From Hyphomicrobium sp. (GTDB taxonomy: Bacteria; Pseudomonadota; Alphaproteobacteria; Rhizobiales; Hyphomicrobiaceae), in assembly GCA_013141015.1 (NCBI GenBank), contig JABFRT010000025.1:1-64000 (forward strand): a stretch of DNA of 64,000 bases. The letters are read 5' to 3'. Made by a program: the position numbers and the translations under genes. The notes beneath the pieces are model-generated. The model had not been told where the DNA came from. It saw nothing but the letters and a program-made list of their open reading frames with translations, and made no database searches. Position 1 is the stretch's first letter, and every line of letters starts with the position of its first letter. Positions 34,763 to 43,580 of the stretch are shown in pieces.

Positions 34763-35797
34763 CTACCTGTTGGTCAGCTTCAATTCGATACGGCGGTTCT
34801 TCTGCAAAGCGTCGTCAGATGTGCCGCCTTCAAGCGGGCGGAATTCGCCGTAGCCAGCAGCCACAAGCCGGTTCGCCGGAACGCCGCGCGCAATCATATA
34901 TTTAACAACCGAGGATGACCGCGCGGTCGACAGCTCCCAGTTCGATGGGAATTGCGCGCTTGAGATGGGGCGCGCGTCGGTGTGGCCGTCGATCTGCAAG
35001 GCCCAATCGATTTCCTTTGGGATCTGCTTTTCAAGCTCGACGATGGCGGCGGCCATCTGGTCCATGGCGGCCAGGCCTTCCGGGGTTAGCGTCGCGGCAC
35101 CTGAGGCAAACAGCACTTCCGATTCAAACACGAAACGGTCGCCAACCACGCGGATATCCTTGCGGTCTTTGAGGAGTTCTCGCAGCCGCCCGAAGAAGTC
35201 GGACCGGTAACGCTGCAACTCCTGCACTTCGCGGGCAAGCGCTGCGTTCAGCCGTGTTCCAAGATCCTTGATGGTCTTGTCGCTATCGTCGGCCTTCTTT
35301 TCGGACGCGCCAAGCGCTTCGTTGAGGGCCGCCATCTGGCGGCGCAATTCGAGCAGCTGGGCGTTGAGAATGTCGACCTTCGATAACACCTCCTTCGACA
35401 TGGTCTTTTCGGCTTCGAGGTTCTGCGACAGCGCCGCGATTTGCGCATCTGCAGCCTTGGCTTTGTCATCGGCTCCCGAGCCGGCACCCGCCAGCGCGGC
35501 GTTCTCGGCTTTCAAGGCGGCGAGCGAAGCTTGCAACGCGGAAAGGTCGTCCTCGGCTGCTTTGGCTTTGCCTTTTTCGAGGCTCAGGATCGACGTCAGC
35601 TCGCTGATCTGGCGGGTCAGCTTCTTGAGCGCTGAATCTTTGCTGCCGGCTTCCTGCGCCGCGAAATACTGGGCAATCATGAATAGCGACATCAAAAAAG
35701 TGACGACCAGCAGCAGGGTCGACAGCACATCGACGTAGCCCGGCCACGCGTTTGCGTTTTCGGCACTGCCGCCCCGACGTGATCGACCGCGCGCCAT
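34763..35797 (-). CDS. OmpA/MotB-like peptidoglycan-binding protein with single membrane anchor
   Basis: A 344-residue protein with one N-terminal membrane helix (YVDVLSTLLLVVTFLMSLFMI), a coiled coil of about 140 residues rich in Ala, Lys and Leu, and a C-terminal OmpA domain (LQIDGHTDARPISS, then NWELSTARSSSVVKYMI and KNRRIELKL). The layout is that of a MotB-type stator partner. The Asp in the start of the helix (YVDVLST) may be the proton-path residue. It pairs with the MotA/TolQ-like gene 3 bases upstream. It is common in Hyphomicrobiales outside flagellar loci. Confidence 0.87.
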   Translation of the reverse strand: MARGRSRRGGSAENANAWPGYVDVLSTLLLVVTFLMSLFMIAQYFAAQEAGSKDSALKKLTRQISELTSILSLEKGKAKAAEDDLSALQASLAALKAENAALAGAGSGADDKAKAADAQIAALSQNLEAEKTMSKEVLSKVDILNAQLLELRRQMAALNEALGASEKKADDSDKTIKDLGTRLNAALAREVQELQRYRSDFFGRLRELLKDRKDIRVVGDRFVFESEVLFASGAATLTPEGLAAMDQMAAAIVELEKQIPKEIDWALQIDGHTDARPISSAQFPSNWELSTARSSSVVKYMIARGVPANRLVAAGYGEFRPLEGGTSDDALQKNRRIELKLTNR

Positions 35798-35800
35798 CGC

Positions 35801-36850
35801 CTAGCTCCCGCGCTTCATGGTCTCGGCCAGGCTTTTCAGCATATTGGCAACTTCGGACTGCTGCGCCGCCTGTTCGTCGACCCACTCGCGCACGACCTTT
35901 TGCTCAGACCGCATTTGCGTGACCAGCTGGTGCACGCCGCGGGCGAGATCGCGCACATCGTCGGACGGTGGCGCGGGCGCAACTGCCGCGGCAATCGGCT
36001 GTTCGCCAAGCCGTGAGGTGAATTCTTCGAGCGCCCGCTGCATATCGACAACCGCGCCGAGCAGTTGGCGGTTGACGTAATCCGACGAAGTAGAGCCCGC
36101 GCCCGACGGCGTCAGTTCGGTGATGCCCGAAAGCCATTCTTCGAGTTCGTTGTAAAAGCGGTTGTGGGCATGGCTTGCCTGCAGTTCGAGGAAGCCGAGC
36201 ACCAGTGATCCGGCAAGGCCGAGCAAGGATGACGAGAACGCCGTGCCCATGCCTTTGAGCGGCGCATTCAACGCCGACTTCAAATCGCCGAACATTTGGA
36301 CGTTGTCGGTGCCCTTGTTGTCGAGCGTGTCGATGGCGCGGCCGACCGATTGAATGGTCTCAAGCAAACCCCAGAAGGTGCCGAGCAGGCCGAGGAACAC
36401 CAACAGGCCGACCAAATAGCGGCCGGTGTCGCGCGCTTCATCGAGCCGGGAGCCGATGCTGTCCATGAACGAACTCATGGCGGTGGTCGATAGCGACAGC
36501 GTGCCAGTGCGGTCGCGCAGCATGGTCGCCATCGGAGCCAGCAGTTTCGGCTTGTGGCCGATCATCAGGCCGGGGTCGGAAATGCGGAATGCGTTCACCC
36601 ATCGGACTTCCGGGTACAGGCGGAAAACCTGGCGGAACGCGTAAACGATGCCGAGCATCAACACGCCAATGATAAGACCATTGAGGCCGGGATTGGTCAG
36701 CAGCGAGGTTCTCAGCTGTTCAAAGAGAATGGCTGCAATGAACGCGACGAGCGTCAGAAAGATCAACATGCGCAGCAGGAACACGCCGGGCGGCGTCAGG
36801 CGGCGCGAGACGGGTGCGAGGCCAGCCTCACTCAAGCGTGTCTTAGCCAT
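35801..36850 (-). CDS. MotA/TolQ/ExbB-like proton channel protein
   Basis: A 349-residue protein with two N-terminal helices (FLLRMLIFLTLVAFIAAILF, LLTNPGLNGLIIGVLMLGIVYAF) and the conserved TolQ/ExbB core (LVGLLVFLGLLGTFWGLLETI and GMGTAFSSSLLGLAGSLVLGF). The C-terminal coiled coil is cytoplasmic. With the OmpA/MotB-like protein directly downstream it forms a stator-like pair that would use proton flow to act on the cell wall. No flagellar genes and no ZorC/ZorD-like genes lie nearby, so a housekeeping envelope role is likely. Confidence 0.88.
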   Translation of the reverse strand: MAKTRLSEAGLAPVSRRLTPPGVFLLRMLIFLTLVAFIAAILFEQLRTSLLTNPGLNGLIIGVLMLGIVYAFRQVFRLYPEVRWVNAFRISDPGLMIGHKPKLLAPMATMLRDRTGTLSLSTTAMSSFMDSIGSRLDEARDTGRYLVGLLVFLGLLGTFWGLLETIQSVGRAIDTLDNKGTDNVQMFGDLKSALNAPLKGMGTAFSSSLLGLAGSLVLGFLELQASHAHNRFYNELEEWLSGITELTPSGAGSTSSDYVNRQLLGAVVDMQRALEEFTSRLGEQPIAAAVAPAPPSDDVRDLARGVHQLVTQMRSEQKVVREWVDEQAAQQSEVANMLKSLAETMKRGS

Positions 36851-37046
36851 CGTCGTCTCCGGTCGGTCCCTCAGGGCGTTTGGGGCGCATCTTATCTGAC
36901 GCCTTTATCCGGGACCTTAGCCTAAGCCTCAGCCCGCGAAAACCGGCAAGATCATGACGGAGACGGATGCGGGCCGCGATAAGGCATTCGCATCACAGCA
37001 AGTACAAGGGGGTGCTTGGGCGCATAAACTGTTGATGGAACTTTCC

Positions 37047-37166
37047 TCTCCCTTTGGGAGAGGATGTCACGAAGTGACAGGTGAGGGGACTTGCGACAAC
37101 AATAGTGTGAGCGGTCAGTCCCTCATCCGGCCTTCGGCCACCTTCTCCCCAAGGGAGAAGGAAGTC
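37047..37166. repeat. Palindromic intergenic repeat (rhizobial type)
   Basis: Two palindromes bracket this element: ctctccctttgggagag (37047-37063) and ccttctccccaagggagaagg (37141-37161). Between them lie ggtgaggggac and gtccctcatccggccttcggccacc. This is the common mosaic of short palindromes seen between genes in Rhizobiales. It lies between the MotA-like gene and the phosphatase gene. Confidence 0.75.
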
Positions 37167-37187
37167 TGCGTTAACGCTTTTCGAGCC

Positions 37188-37994
37188 CTAGCTCTTGGCG
37201 GGTTTGTCGCCGACCAGCGGCATCATGGCTTTGTGCATCTGAATGTTGGCGGCGATGATGTCACCGGTTTCCAGCATTTTGTCGGAGCCGTCGAGACCGG
37301 TTGCGATACCGCCGGCTTCCCGCACGATGACGATGCCGGCCGCCATGTCCCACGGCTTCAGGTTGCGCTCCCAGTAGCCATCGAAACGCCCCGCCGCGAC
37401 GAACGCGAGGTCGAGCGCTGCCGAGCCTGTGCGGCGGATGCCAGCGACTTCGCGCATCATGACTTCCATTTCCTTTAGGAAACGCGGATGGCCCTCGCGG
37501 CCGCGATGCGGAATGCCGGTCGTCAACAGCGCGTCGCCCAGCGTCTTGCGGGCGGCGACACGCAAGCGGCGGTCGTTCATGTAAGCGCCCTTGCCCTTTT
37601 CAGCCGTGAACAGCTGATCGCTGGCCGGGTTATAAATCACGCCCGCGACCAGCTGGCCCTCGCGCTCAAGCCCGATCGAGACGGCGAACATCGGATTGGA
37701 ATGCAGAAAATTTGTCGTCCCGTCGAGCGGATCGATCAGCCAGCGATGCGTCGTGTCGGCGCCTTCGATGTAGCCGCTCTCTTCCATCAGGAAGCCGTAG
37801 CCCGGGCGGGCTTTGGAAAGTTCTTTGTAAATGATGTCTTCGGCCTTGGTGTCGGCAATCGACACGAAGTTGGCCGGACCCTTGACCGACACCTGCAACT
37901 GTTCGACTTCGCCGAAATCGCGGATCAGGCTGCGGCCTGCTTTGCGGGCGGCGGTGATCATGACGTTGAGGGTCGGCGAGACGTTAAGGACCAC
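37188..37994 (-). CDS. suhB: Inositol monophosphatase family protein
   Basis: A 268-residue phosphatase, probably hydrolysing inositol 1-phosphate or a similar sugar phosphate with Mg2+. Metal-binding motifs are EESG (FLMEESGYI), DPLDGTTNF and the C-terminal WDMAAGIVIVREAGG. The GTG at 37994 has AGGGA upstream and is preferred to the TTG at 38036. In E. coli the homologue SuhB also binds antitermination complexes. The gene name rests on overall family similarity only. Confidence 0.88.
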   Translation of the reverse strand: MVLNVSPTLNVMITAARKAGRSLIRDFGEVEQLQVSVKGPANFVSIADTKAEDIIYKELSKARPGYGFLMEESGYIEGADTTHRWLIDPLDGTTNFLHSNPMFAVSIGLEREGQLVAGVIYNPASDQLFTAEKGKGAYMNDRRLRVAARKTLGDALLTTGIPHRGREGHPRFLKEMEVMMREVAGIRRTGSAALDLAFVAAGRFDGYWERNLKPWDMAAGIVIVREAGGIATGLDGSDKMLETGDIIAANIQMHKAMMPLVGDKPAKS

Positions 37995-38184
37995 GGGATT
38001 TCCCTGTGAGCTGGAGGTGACTATCGGAGGGTTCAAAGAGCAAGGAATGCCCGGGGCTTGGGGGCCGGCAATAAGCTATTGTGCTGAGTATCGCCTTAGA
38101 GTGGCGCGCGCAAGGGCACGGGAGCATCCGCCGCGGGTGCAGGGTTAAGGACGCGGTGGCGGCCCTCGTTGGGAGGCGTAGTGA

Positions 38185-39027
38185 TTAGAACAGCAGAATA
38201 TCAACCGCCGAGAGTGCTGGCTTGGTGTCGAGGACGGCGAACAGGATTTTGGCCTGCGCGCCGGTGCCGTCGGCGTCGAACCACATTGCGCCACTCACCT
38301 TGTCGTAGATAACGCGGTCACTGGCGTCGAGGGCGCTGGTGCCCAAGGCGAACTCGGTGGAAAAAAGGCTGCGCTCGAACGGGACGGAGGCCGTATCGAA
38401 CTTGATGTAGTCGGCAGCCGTGAAGCCATAAATCAAGTCGATACCGGAAGCGGCTCCCAAATGAGATTGGCGGAATTGAAACCGGTCAACGCCCGTGCCG
38501 CCGAACAAACTATCGTTGCCTGCTTGGCTTTCAATCGTGTCACTGCCGCCAAAGCCATAGAGGCTATCGTTGCCGCCGCCGCCAAGGATTGTGTTGACGC
38601 CGTTGTTGCCGCGAATGACTTGCCGGAGTTCATTGCCCGTTAGGTTCACCGGCGCGGTGTTCGCGAGCGGCGCTGCGGTGAAGCCTTCAATTTCCTGTCC
38701 AGCGGCGAGTGTGTAACTGGCCGTCGCGTAGACGAAGTCGTTGGTGCCGCCACCAACCGATTCAAATACGCGATCACCGGCGCTGTCGACGATCAAGATA
38801 TCGTCGCCAATGCCACCATAGAGATTGTCGGCGCCCGTGCCGCCGTCGAGCACATTATTTCCGTTACCACCCCTCAATGTATCGCCGCCCGCTTGCCCTC
38901 TGAGAATGTCGTTGCCGTCCAATCCATCGACAACGTTGGCAAGGCTATTTCCGGAAAAATCGTCAATTCCTTGGGTGCCGAAATAGCTTGTATCTTTCGG
39001 ATCTCCCTCAACATATCGAACCAGCAA
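38185..39027 (-). CDS. RTX calcium-binding C-terminal fragment
   Basis: A 280-residue open frame with RTX nonapeptides (GGDTLRGGNGNNVLDGG; NDSLYGFGGSDTIESQAGNDSLFGG) and an end with AMWFDADGTGAQAKILFAVL and DILLF. This end resembles that of the RTX protein at 20 kb and is probably a type I secretion signal. The sense frame continues upstream through SLDSVAPAYFSKL to the M23-like segment, so the ATG at 39027 is only an internal Met. Confidence 0.75.
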   Translation of the reverse strand: MLVRYVEGDPKDTSYFGTQGIDDFSGNSLANVVDGLDGNDILRGQAGGDTLRGGNGNNVLDGGTGADNLYGGIGDDILIVDSAGDRVFESVGGGTNDFVYATASYTLAAGQEIEGFTAAPLANTAPVNLTGNELRQVIRGNNGVNTILGGGGNDSLYGFGGSDTIESQAGNDSLFGGTGVDRFQFRQSHLGAASGIDLIYGFTAADYIKFDTASVPFERSLFSTEFALGTSALDASDRVIYDKVSGAMWFDADGTGAQAKILFAVLDTKPALSAVDILLF

Positions 39028-39113
39028 TTTCGAAAAATATGCAGGGGCTACGCTATCGAGACTCCCGTTAGCGATCAGGGTCGCAGTTGCAGCATCGCCA
39101 TTTTTTGTATTGA

Positions 39114-39524
39114 TTAGAGTTGCAGCAGTGCCGAATTGAATATGAAGATGGGCGGCTGGCGTGCCCGTGGATCCAGAAGTGGCCAGCTCCGAGCCTGCCT
39201 CAACTCGCTGATCAACGGTAACATTGGCGCTGTTGAAAGCGAGATGCGCATATGTCGCGTACCCCCCCCCTCATGTAAGACCGTGACAACGTTGCCGTAA
39301 CCTACAAAACTACCGGCGAGATCGGATTTTACTGCAACGACCGTTCCGCCTGCGACTGAAAGAACTGGCTTGCTCGCCGCAAGAAAGTCATACCCCCACT
39401 GCAGTGCACTTGAAGGAACGTGGCTGTCGTCAGTGTCACGATTGCCTTGGGCTATCTGCTCAACACCGAAGACTGGATAGTGCGCTAGAAGTATAGCATT
39501 GCTGGTCAGTGAGCCAACATTCAC
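39114..39524 (-). CDS. M23 (LytM)-like fragment with altered zinc motif
   Basis: The segment ALQWGYDFLAASKPVLSVAGG matches the start of an M23 peptidase domain, where HxGxD is expected; Gln replaces the first His, so the zinc site is incomplete. After HEGGG the frame is wrong. The true continuation one frame over has YATYAHL and the HLH pair. The open frame begins at a GTG. Confidence 0.6.
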   Translation of the reverse strand: MNVGSLTSNAILLAHYPVFGVEQIAQGNRDTDDSHVPSSALQWGYDFLAASKPVLSVAGGTVVAVKSDLAGSFVGYGNVVTVLHEGGGTRHMRISLSTAPMLPLISELRQARSWPLLDPRARQPPIFIFNSALLQL

Positions 39525-39841
39525 TGTCTAAACAGCACTTGGGTTAAAGGCACCTCGCGGTCGATTGCATTAAAACCTATCGTGCTTGTTGAGCCCGCGG
39601 GTCCAGCGACAAAAGCCCACTGTCCGATTTGAGCAATGGGAATAAAATCGATCAGCACGTTCTCAGGCTGCATGTTGCCGTTGAAAGTCAGATAGCCGCC
39701 GCCAATCTCGCGATCCTTGATTGCGAAAGAGACGATGTCATTGTCTGCATCAAAGTATGTGAACAGAGCAGAGAGGGGTGTGCTGGCACCTGCGGCTTTT
39801 GAGACTGAAACGCCGGATGCTGTAGGATTAGCCATGACCAC
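39521..39841 (-). CDS. N-terminal fragment, cadherin-like segment
   Basis: A 106-residue frame with LSALFTYFDADNDIVSFAIKD, a pattern of calcium-binding cadherin-like or dockerin-type repeats in secreted RTX proteins. No signal peptide is seen, as expected for a type I substrate. Its TGA overlaps the GTG of the next frame. Confidence 0.55.
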   Translation of the reverse strand: MVMANPTASGVSVSKAAGASTPLSALFTYFDADNDIVSFAIKDREIGGGYLTFNGNMQPENVLIDFIPIAQIGQWAFVAGPAGSTSTIGFNAIDREVPLTQVLFRQ

Positions 39842-40107
39842 TGCCCCTCTCAGTCGAATGAAACAACGGCGGGCGGCCTCGTCAATGGCAGGTGAGATGT
39901 AAGAACGGAGTGCCTGACTGGAATTCTATCAATCTGCCGTTGGTCGATTGGACTACCCGCATTAGCCATTCTGACGGCGAATACGTCCACAGATTATCTT
40001 TGTTGGCAATTGGAGTTTGAATTGGTCTGATCTGGATAAGACCAGCGCACTACACGTCCGCCGGAGTGTACGGCGTTCATGTGGGCGACGGCGCTGATCG
40101 CCGCGTC

Positions 40108-41052
40108 TCATCCCATCCGCGAGATCGCATCCCGCATAGCGTCCATCACGCCGGGTTCGGTCATGGCATGGCCGGCGGCGTCGATCAGATGCAGCGTCGC
40201 GTCGGGCCAAGCATCGGTCAAGGCGTGGGCGCTGAGCGGCGGGCATAGCAAATCATAACGGCCCTGAATGATCGTTCCGGGAATGCCGTTGAGCCGCGTG
40301 GCGTTGGCCAGCAATTCCCCAGGCTCAAGGAAAAAACCATTACAAATGTAATGCGCCTCTATGATTGGCGTGGGCGGCGTGCGTGCATCATTGTCGAACA
40401 CGGCAGGCAAAACTTGCGACGCCGGTGAGATTTCCGACAAAATCCGTTCATAGGCGTTCCACACGTGTGCGGCCGGCGCATGTACGCGCGGATCAGGATC
40501 CGTCAGGCGGCGCAGGTACGCTGAGAGTGGATCGTGGCGCTCATCCCTTGGTAGCCAACCGCGAAAAGCAGCATAGAGTTCAGGCCGGAACGTCTTCGGT
40601 GCGTCGATGAACGCCCATTCGACCTCGCGGCTTGTGCCAAGAAAGATCGCCCGCAGCACGAGGCTCGTGACGCGCTCCGGATGCGCCTCGGCGTAGGCCA
40701 GAGCGAGCGTCGATCCCCAGGAGCCGCCAACAACCAGCCATTTCTCGATGGCGAAATGCGCACGGATGATTTCGATATCGCCAACCAGGTGCTGCGTGGT
40801 ATTGGCCGCGCATGACAGATAGGGATGCGAACGACCGGCGCCCCGCTGGTCAAACAGAAACGCGTGGTCGCGCGCAGGATTGAACACGGCGCGATGCGCG
40901 TGTTGTGCGCCGCTGCCAGGGCCGCCATGCAGAAACACGCATGGACGCCCGCCGCGCCGCCCGATTTCTTCAACGTAAATCCAATGGCCGTCGCTGACGC
41001 GGATCATACGCGCATCAAACGGGCGGAGGGCTTCGTGGGCGTGCGTGGTCAT
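40108..41052 (-). CDS. pip: Proline iminopeptidase (alpha/beta hydrolase)
   Basis: A 314-residue enzyme of peptidase family S33 that removes N-terminal proline from peptides. It shows the oxyanion segment HGGPGSGAQ, DQRGAGRS, the nucleophile in GGSWGSTLAL, an Asp in QGRYDLLCP and the His in DAAGHAMTEPG. The WPRDE-like cap segment is present near AFRGWLPRDE. The ATG at 41052 is chosen because the upstream extension is not family sequence. It is cytosolic, with no signal peptide. Confidence 0.88.
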   Translation of the reverse strand: MTTHAHEALRPFDARMIRVSDGHWIYVEEIGRRGGRPCVFLHGGPGSGAQHAHRAVFNPARDHAFLFDQRGAGRSHPYLSCAANTTQHLVGDIEIIRAHFAIEKWLVVGGSWGSTLALAYAEAHPERVTSLVLRAIFLGTSREVEWAFIDAPKTFRPELYAAFRGWLPRDERHDPLSAYLRRLTDPDPRVHAPAAHVWNAYERILSEISPASQVLPAVFDNDARTPPTPIIEAHYICNGFFLEPGELLANATRLNGIPGTIIQGRYDLLCPPLSAHALTDAWPDATLHLIDAAGHAMTEPGVMDAMRDAISRMG

Positions 41053-41190
41053 GTTCTGCTGGTCTTTTGGCAAAGAGGCGCTCAGCGTTTTCAGCGACAG
41101 AGGCCCGCGCCCGCAAATAACGTCGCCGCTACAATGGCGCAGATTGCAGGCGCCGCACAAGACTTAGCCTCGGGGCCATCTACGAGACGC

Positions 41191-41225
41191 AAAAAAGCCG
41201 TGAAGCCTGTGATGGGCTTCACGGC
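41191..41225 (-). terminator. Rho-independent terminator after the small His/Cys-rich gene
   Basis: An 11-base perfect stem (gccgtgaagcc / ggcttcacggc, 41197-41225) is followed on the minus strand by six T (41191-41196). It ends the small gene at 41249-41473. Confidence 0.9.
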
Positions 41226-41248
41226 CTTAGATCGTGAGTGCTCGAAGC

Positions 41249-41473
41249 TTAGTGGTGGTCGCCGTGGCCGCAAACGCGGGTAACGCGGCAGACGCGTTTA
41301 AAGCGGTGATGTCCGACTTTCACCAGCTTGCAGCGCTTGACGATTTTGCAGCGCTGCACATTATGGCGGCTGTGGCCGTCATAGCCGCGATTATGGTCGC
41401 GCGCGGAAGCCGTGCCGCTCATGCTGATGGCCAATACGCCAGCGATCAGTGCGGTCGAGAGAAGACGTGTCAT
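41249..41473 (-). CDS. Small exported Cys/His-rich basic protein
   Basis: A 74-residue protein with a clear signal peptide (MTRLLSTALIAGVLAISMSG, cleavage after SASA-like TASA). The mature part has four Cys in a repeating pattern (RCKIVKRCKLVKV, FKRVCRVTRVC), many Lys and Arg, and a His-rich end (GHGDHH). GGAGG lies nine bases before the ATG and a terminator follows, so this is a genuine single-gene unit. I do not recognise a family. Metal binding or binding to the cell surface is possible. Confidence 0.8.
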   Translation of the reverse strand: MTRLLSTALIAGVLAISMSGTASARDHNRGYDGHSRHNVQRCKIVKRCKLVKVGHHRFKRVCRVTRVCGHGDHH

Positions 41474-41932
41474 TCGTAGTTCCTCCGAATTCATCTTTGG
41501 GCGCCATGAACTGGCGACCACAATGACCTTAACGCGGGGGCGGGCCGAATCCGTTGGCCCGGCGCAAAGAATAATATTTTGTCGCAGAATGGCCTGTTGC
41601 GCGGTGGCAACGTGCACTGAACGTCGATGGCAATGTGCTCAAATAATGGCATCCACCAGCGCCTTGCGTTGCCACAACCAGGACGCGTGGAGCCTGATCA
41701 GGCGGCGCTGCAACCGTGGCGGCGGCTGTAAACCCTATCGCATATCCATTCTCCCGAAGGTGATGGTATGATAGTAAGTTGAGTGCGCTGCCTGATCGCA
41801 GTGGGTGCTTGCTCGTTGGCATCCCGCCTATCAATATTTTTTGTCCACCCATGGCCAGCTATTCCAAAGCCTCGATCCCGGCCCAAATAATCCTTGGCAA
41901 CTCGCCCCCCCTTCAGCACGGAGTTTTTTCGA
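41474..41932. other. Intergenic region between divergent genes for exported proteins
   Basis: About 460 bases with no supported gene. It must hold both promoters. The open frames here have no binding sites and show no family pattern. Confidence 0.4.
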
Positions 41933-43084
41933 ATGCGACAAGCTTCAAGCACTCTCCCTAAAGCCGTCATTGCCTTCAGTGCTCTCCTTGCGGCCTCGCC
42001 TGCGGTTGCCCAATCGGCCAACCGCGGACTTGATGTTATCGCCGCTGGCCAAGGCCGCGTGACGGGCGAGATCGTTGCCGATTTCGGCTCGCGCAAAATG
42101 ACCGGCGCGACGGGCGTCGATGTCTATACGATCACCAATATGAAGGCCGCCGATCTGATGCTGATGAACGGCACCATCAATCGCACGCCCGACAAGAAGC
42201 TCGGCTATTCGGTGAAATTCGATCTGTACAACCCGAAGAACCCGTCGCAAATTGCCAAGGAAGCGGCAATCCTGCGTGGCGATGTGATGATCGATCAGAC
42301 TGGCCGGTATGATCCGGCGGCCGGCAAGCTGCGCATCGACGTGGTCAAGGGCACGCAATCCAGCTTCGCGTTTCGCGGCGGCCTTCAGGGCCGCGAAGTT
42401 ACGCGCTGGTGGGAGCTGACCGAACAGCTCAAGAAGGCGCAAAAGAAGGCGTCGAAGGAATACAGCCGCGTTGTCGAAGGCAAGACAATCACCATTGAAG
42501 TCAAGAACGCCGACCCGCTGCGCTTCGACGGGCTTGTGCTTGCCGCCGGGCCGTTCTCGTATTTGCCCGAAACAACGGTTCGCGGCAGTCTCGATTACGA
42601 TTATGAACTCGGCAATTGGCTGCTCGACAACAACGGCCTGACGCTGACGTATCAGCTGAGCGACAAGACCATCAACGACCGTATCACCGGCTCGATCCGC
42701 TATGCCGAAGAAACCGGCAGCACCACTATCGACGGCAAGAAGGTCGATTATACCGGCTACTATGAATACAATCTGCGCTTTAATGAATCGGCACAGAAGG
42801 CCGACGCGGCATTCTTCGACGGTGAAAATTCCAGCGCCGAAGTCGATGCCTTCTTCTCCTCCGCGGACCAGTCGAAGCCCGGCATCTATGGCCGCGCCTA
42901 TTTTGCTGACTCGGAAGACAACTGTAAATCCGCCAAGGACGCCGAGACCGGCAACCCGAAGTGTGTCGGCCCGACCAAGTCTGTCATCACTTACGACCTC
43001 AAGACGACAGCGCTGACCTATGCGCAGCTTGGCGCGTGGATGAAGATCGAGCAGTTTGTGATCGGACCATTCACCGACGAATGA
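41933..43084 (+). CDS. Exported beta-rich protein of unknown function
   Basis: A 383-residue protein with a signal peptide (MRQASSTLPKAVIAFSALLA, cleavage after AVAQ). The mature part alternates polar and hydrophobic residues and has many Asp, Gly and Tyr (VRGSLDYDYELGNWLLDNNG, YTGYYEYNLRF), which suits a beta-barrel or beta-sandwich. Two Cys near the end (NCKSAKDA, PKCVG) may form a disulfide. I do not know the family. The ATG at 41933 has GGAG upstream. It is probably periplasmic or in the outer membrane. Confidence 0.75.
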   Translation: MRQASSTLPKAVIAFSALLAASPAVAQSANRGLDVIAAGQGRVTGEIVADFGSRKMTGATGVDVYTITNMKAADLMLMNGTINRTPDKKLGYSVKFDLYNPKNPSQIAKEAAILRGDVMIDQTGRYDPAAGKLRIDVVKGTQSSFAFRGGLQGREVTRWWELTEQLKKAQKKASKEYSRVVEGKTITIEVKNADPLRFDGLVLAAGPFSYLPETTVRGSLDYDYELGNWLLDNNGLTLTYQLSDKTINDRITGSIRYAEETGSTTIDGKKVDYTGYYEYNLRFNESAQKADAAFFDGENSSAEVDAFFSSADQSKPGIYGRAYFADSEDNCKSAKDAETGNPKCVGPTKSVITYDLKTTALTYAQLGAWMKIEQFVIGPFTDE

Positions 43085-43175
43085 GCCGCAGATGCGGCGG
43101 GTTCTGCGAGTATATCCAAGCGGCGGGCTCCACATCGGAACCCGCCGCAATTGCTATTGATACTGACGGTGTACG

Positions 43176-43565
43176 TTAGGGCTCCGGCTCTGTGCTGAGG
43201 TGGGCCAGTGACCCGGCGTTGGCTTCCCAATTTCGCCCGTCGAAAGCCTCAATAATCAGCGCCGCAGGTGGCGCATCGAGGCAGCGCACGTTGATGTCGA
43301 TGCCGTCCGGGTTGGAGCGCGGCGTGTAAAACGGTTTGATCCCGCAGATTTTGCAAAACGTGTGCTGCGCGACACCGGTGTTGAACGTGTAGGTGGTGAG
43401 CGCGTCCGCGCCGCGCGTTAAGCGGAAATTGGCTTTCGGCACGATCATGTGGAGAAAGCCGGCCTTCGCACAGACCGAGCAGTTGCAGTCCTGCGCGGTG
43501 ACCGAGTCCGGCGCCTCCACTTCAAAGCGAACGGCGCCGCAATGGCACCCACCGTGGTACAACAT
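43176..43565 (-). CDS. GFA/CENP-V family zinc protein
   Basis: A 129-residue protein of the glutathione-dependent formaldehyde-activating (Gfa) fold. Zinc ligands are in GGCHCGAVRF, DCNCSVCAK and HTFCKICGIKPFY. Most members are not true formaldehyde enzymes; the substrate is unknown. A small gene lies 15 bases upstream on the same strand, so both may be co-transcribed. Confidence 0.88.
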   Translation of the reverse strand: MLYHGGCHCGAVRFEVEAPDSVTAQDCNCSVCAKAGFLHMIVPKANFRLTRGADALTTYTFNTGVAQHTFCKICGIKPFYTPRSNPDGIDINVRCLDAPPAALIIEAFDGRNWEANAGSLAHLSTEPEP

Positions 43566-43580
43566 GGCGCGAATGGCCCT

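Larger units (their letters stand above)
38185..39841 (-). pseudogene. Disrupted M23-like/RTX secreted protein, frame broken at a C9 tract
   Basis: Three open frames on one strand make one probable protein: an N-terminal cadherin-like segment, an M23 (LytM)-like segment, and an RTX end. The break between the last two lies exactly at nine C (39262-39270). With seven or ten C the product would read HEGGYATYAHLAFNSANVTV and continue unbroken into HLHIQFG and the RTX part. The first two frames meet at a TGA/GTG overlap near 39521, which may be a second break or a coupled start. The gene is either phase-variable, decayed, or wrongly assembled. Confidence 0.65.

Noticed and set aside
34763-36850. 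MotA/TolQ-like and OmpA pair as the ZorAB part of a Zorya phage-defence system
   Set aside because: No ZorC, ZorD or ZorE-like helicase or nuclease genes are next to the pair; neighbours are housekeeping genes.
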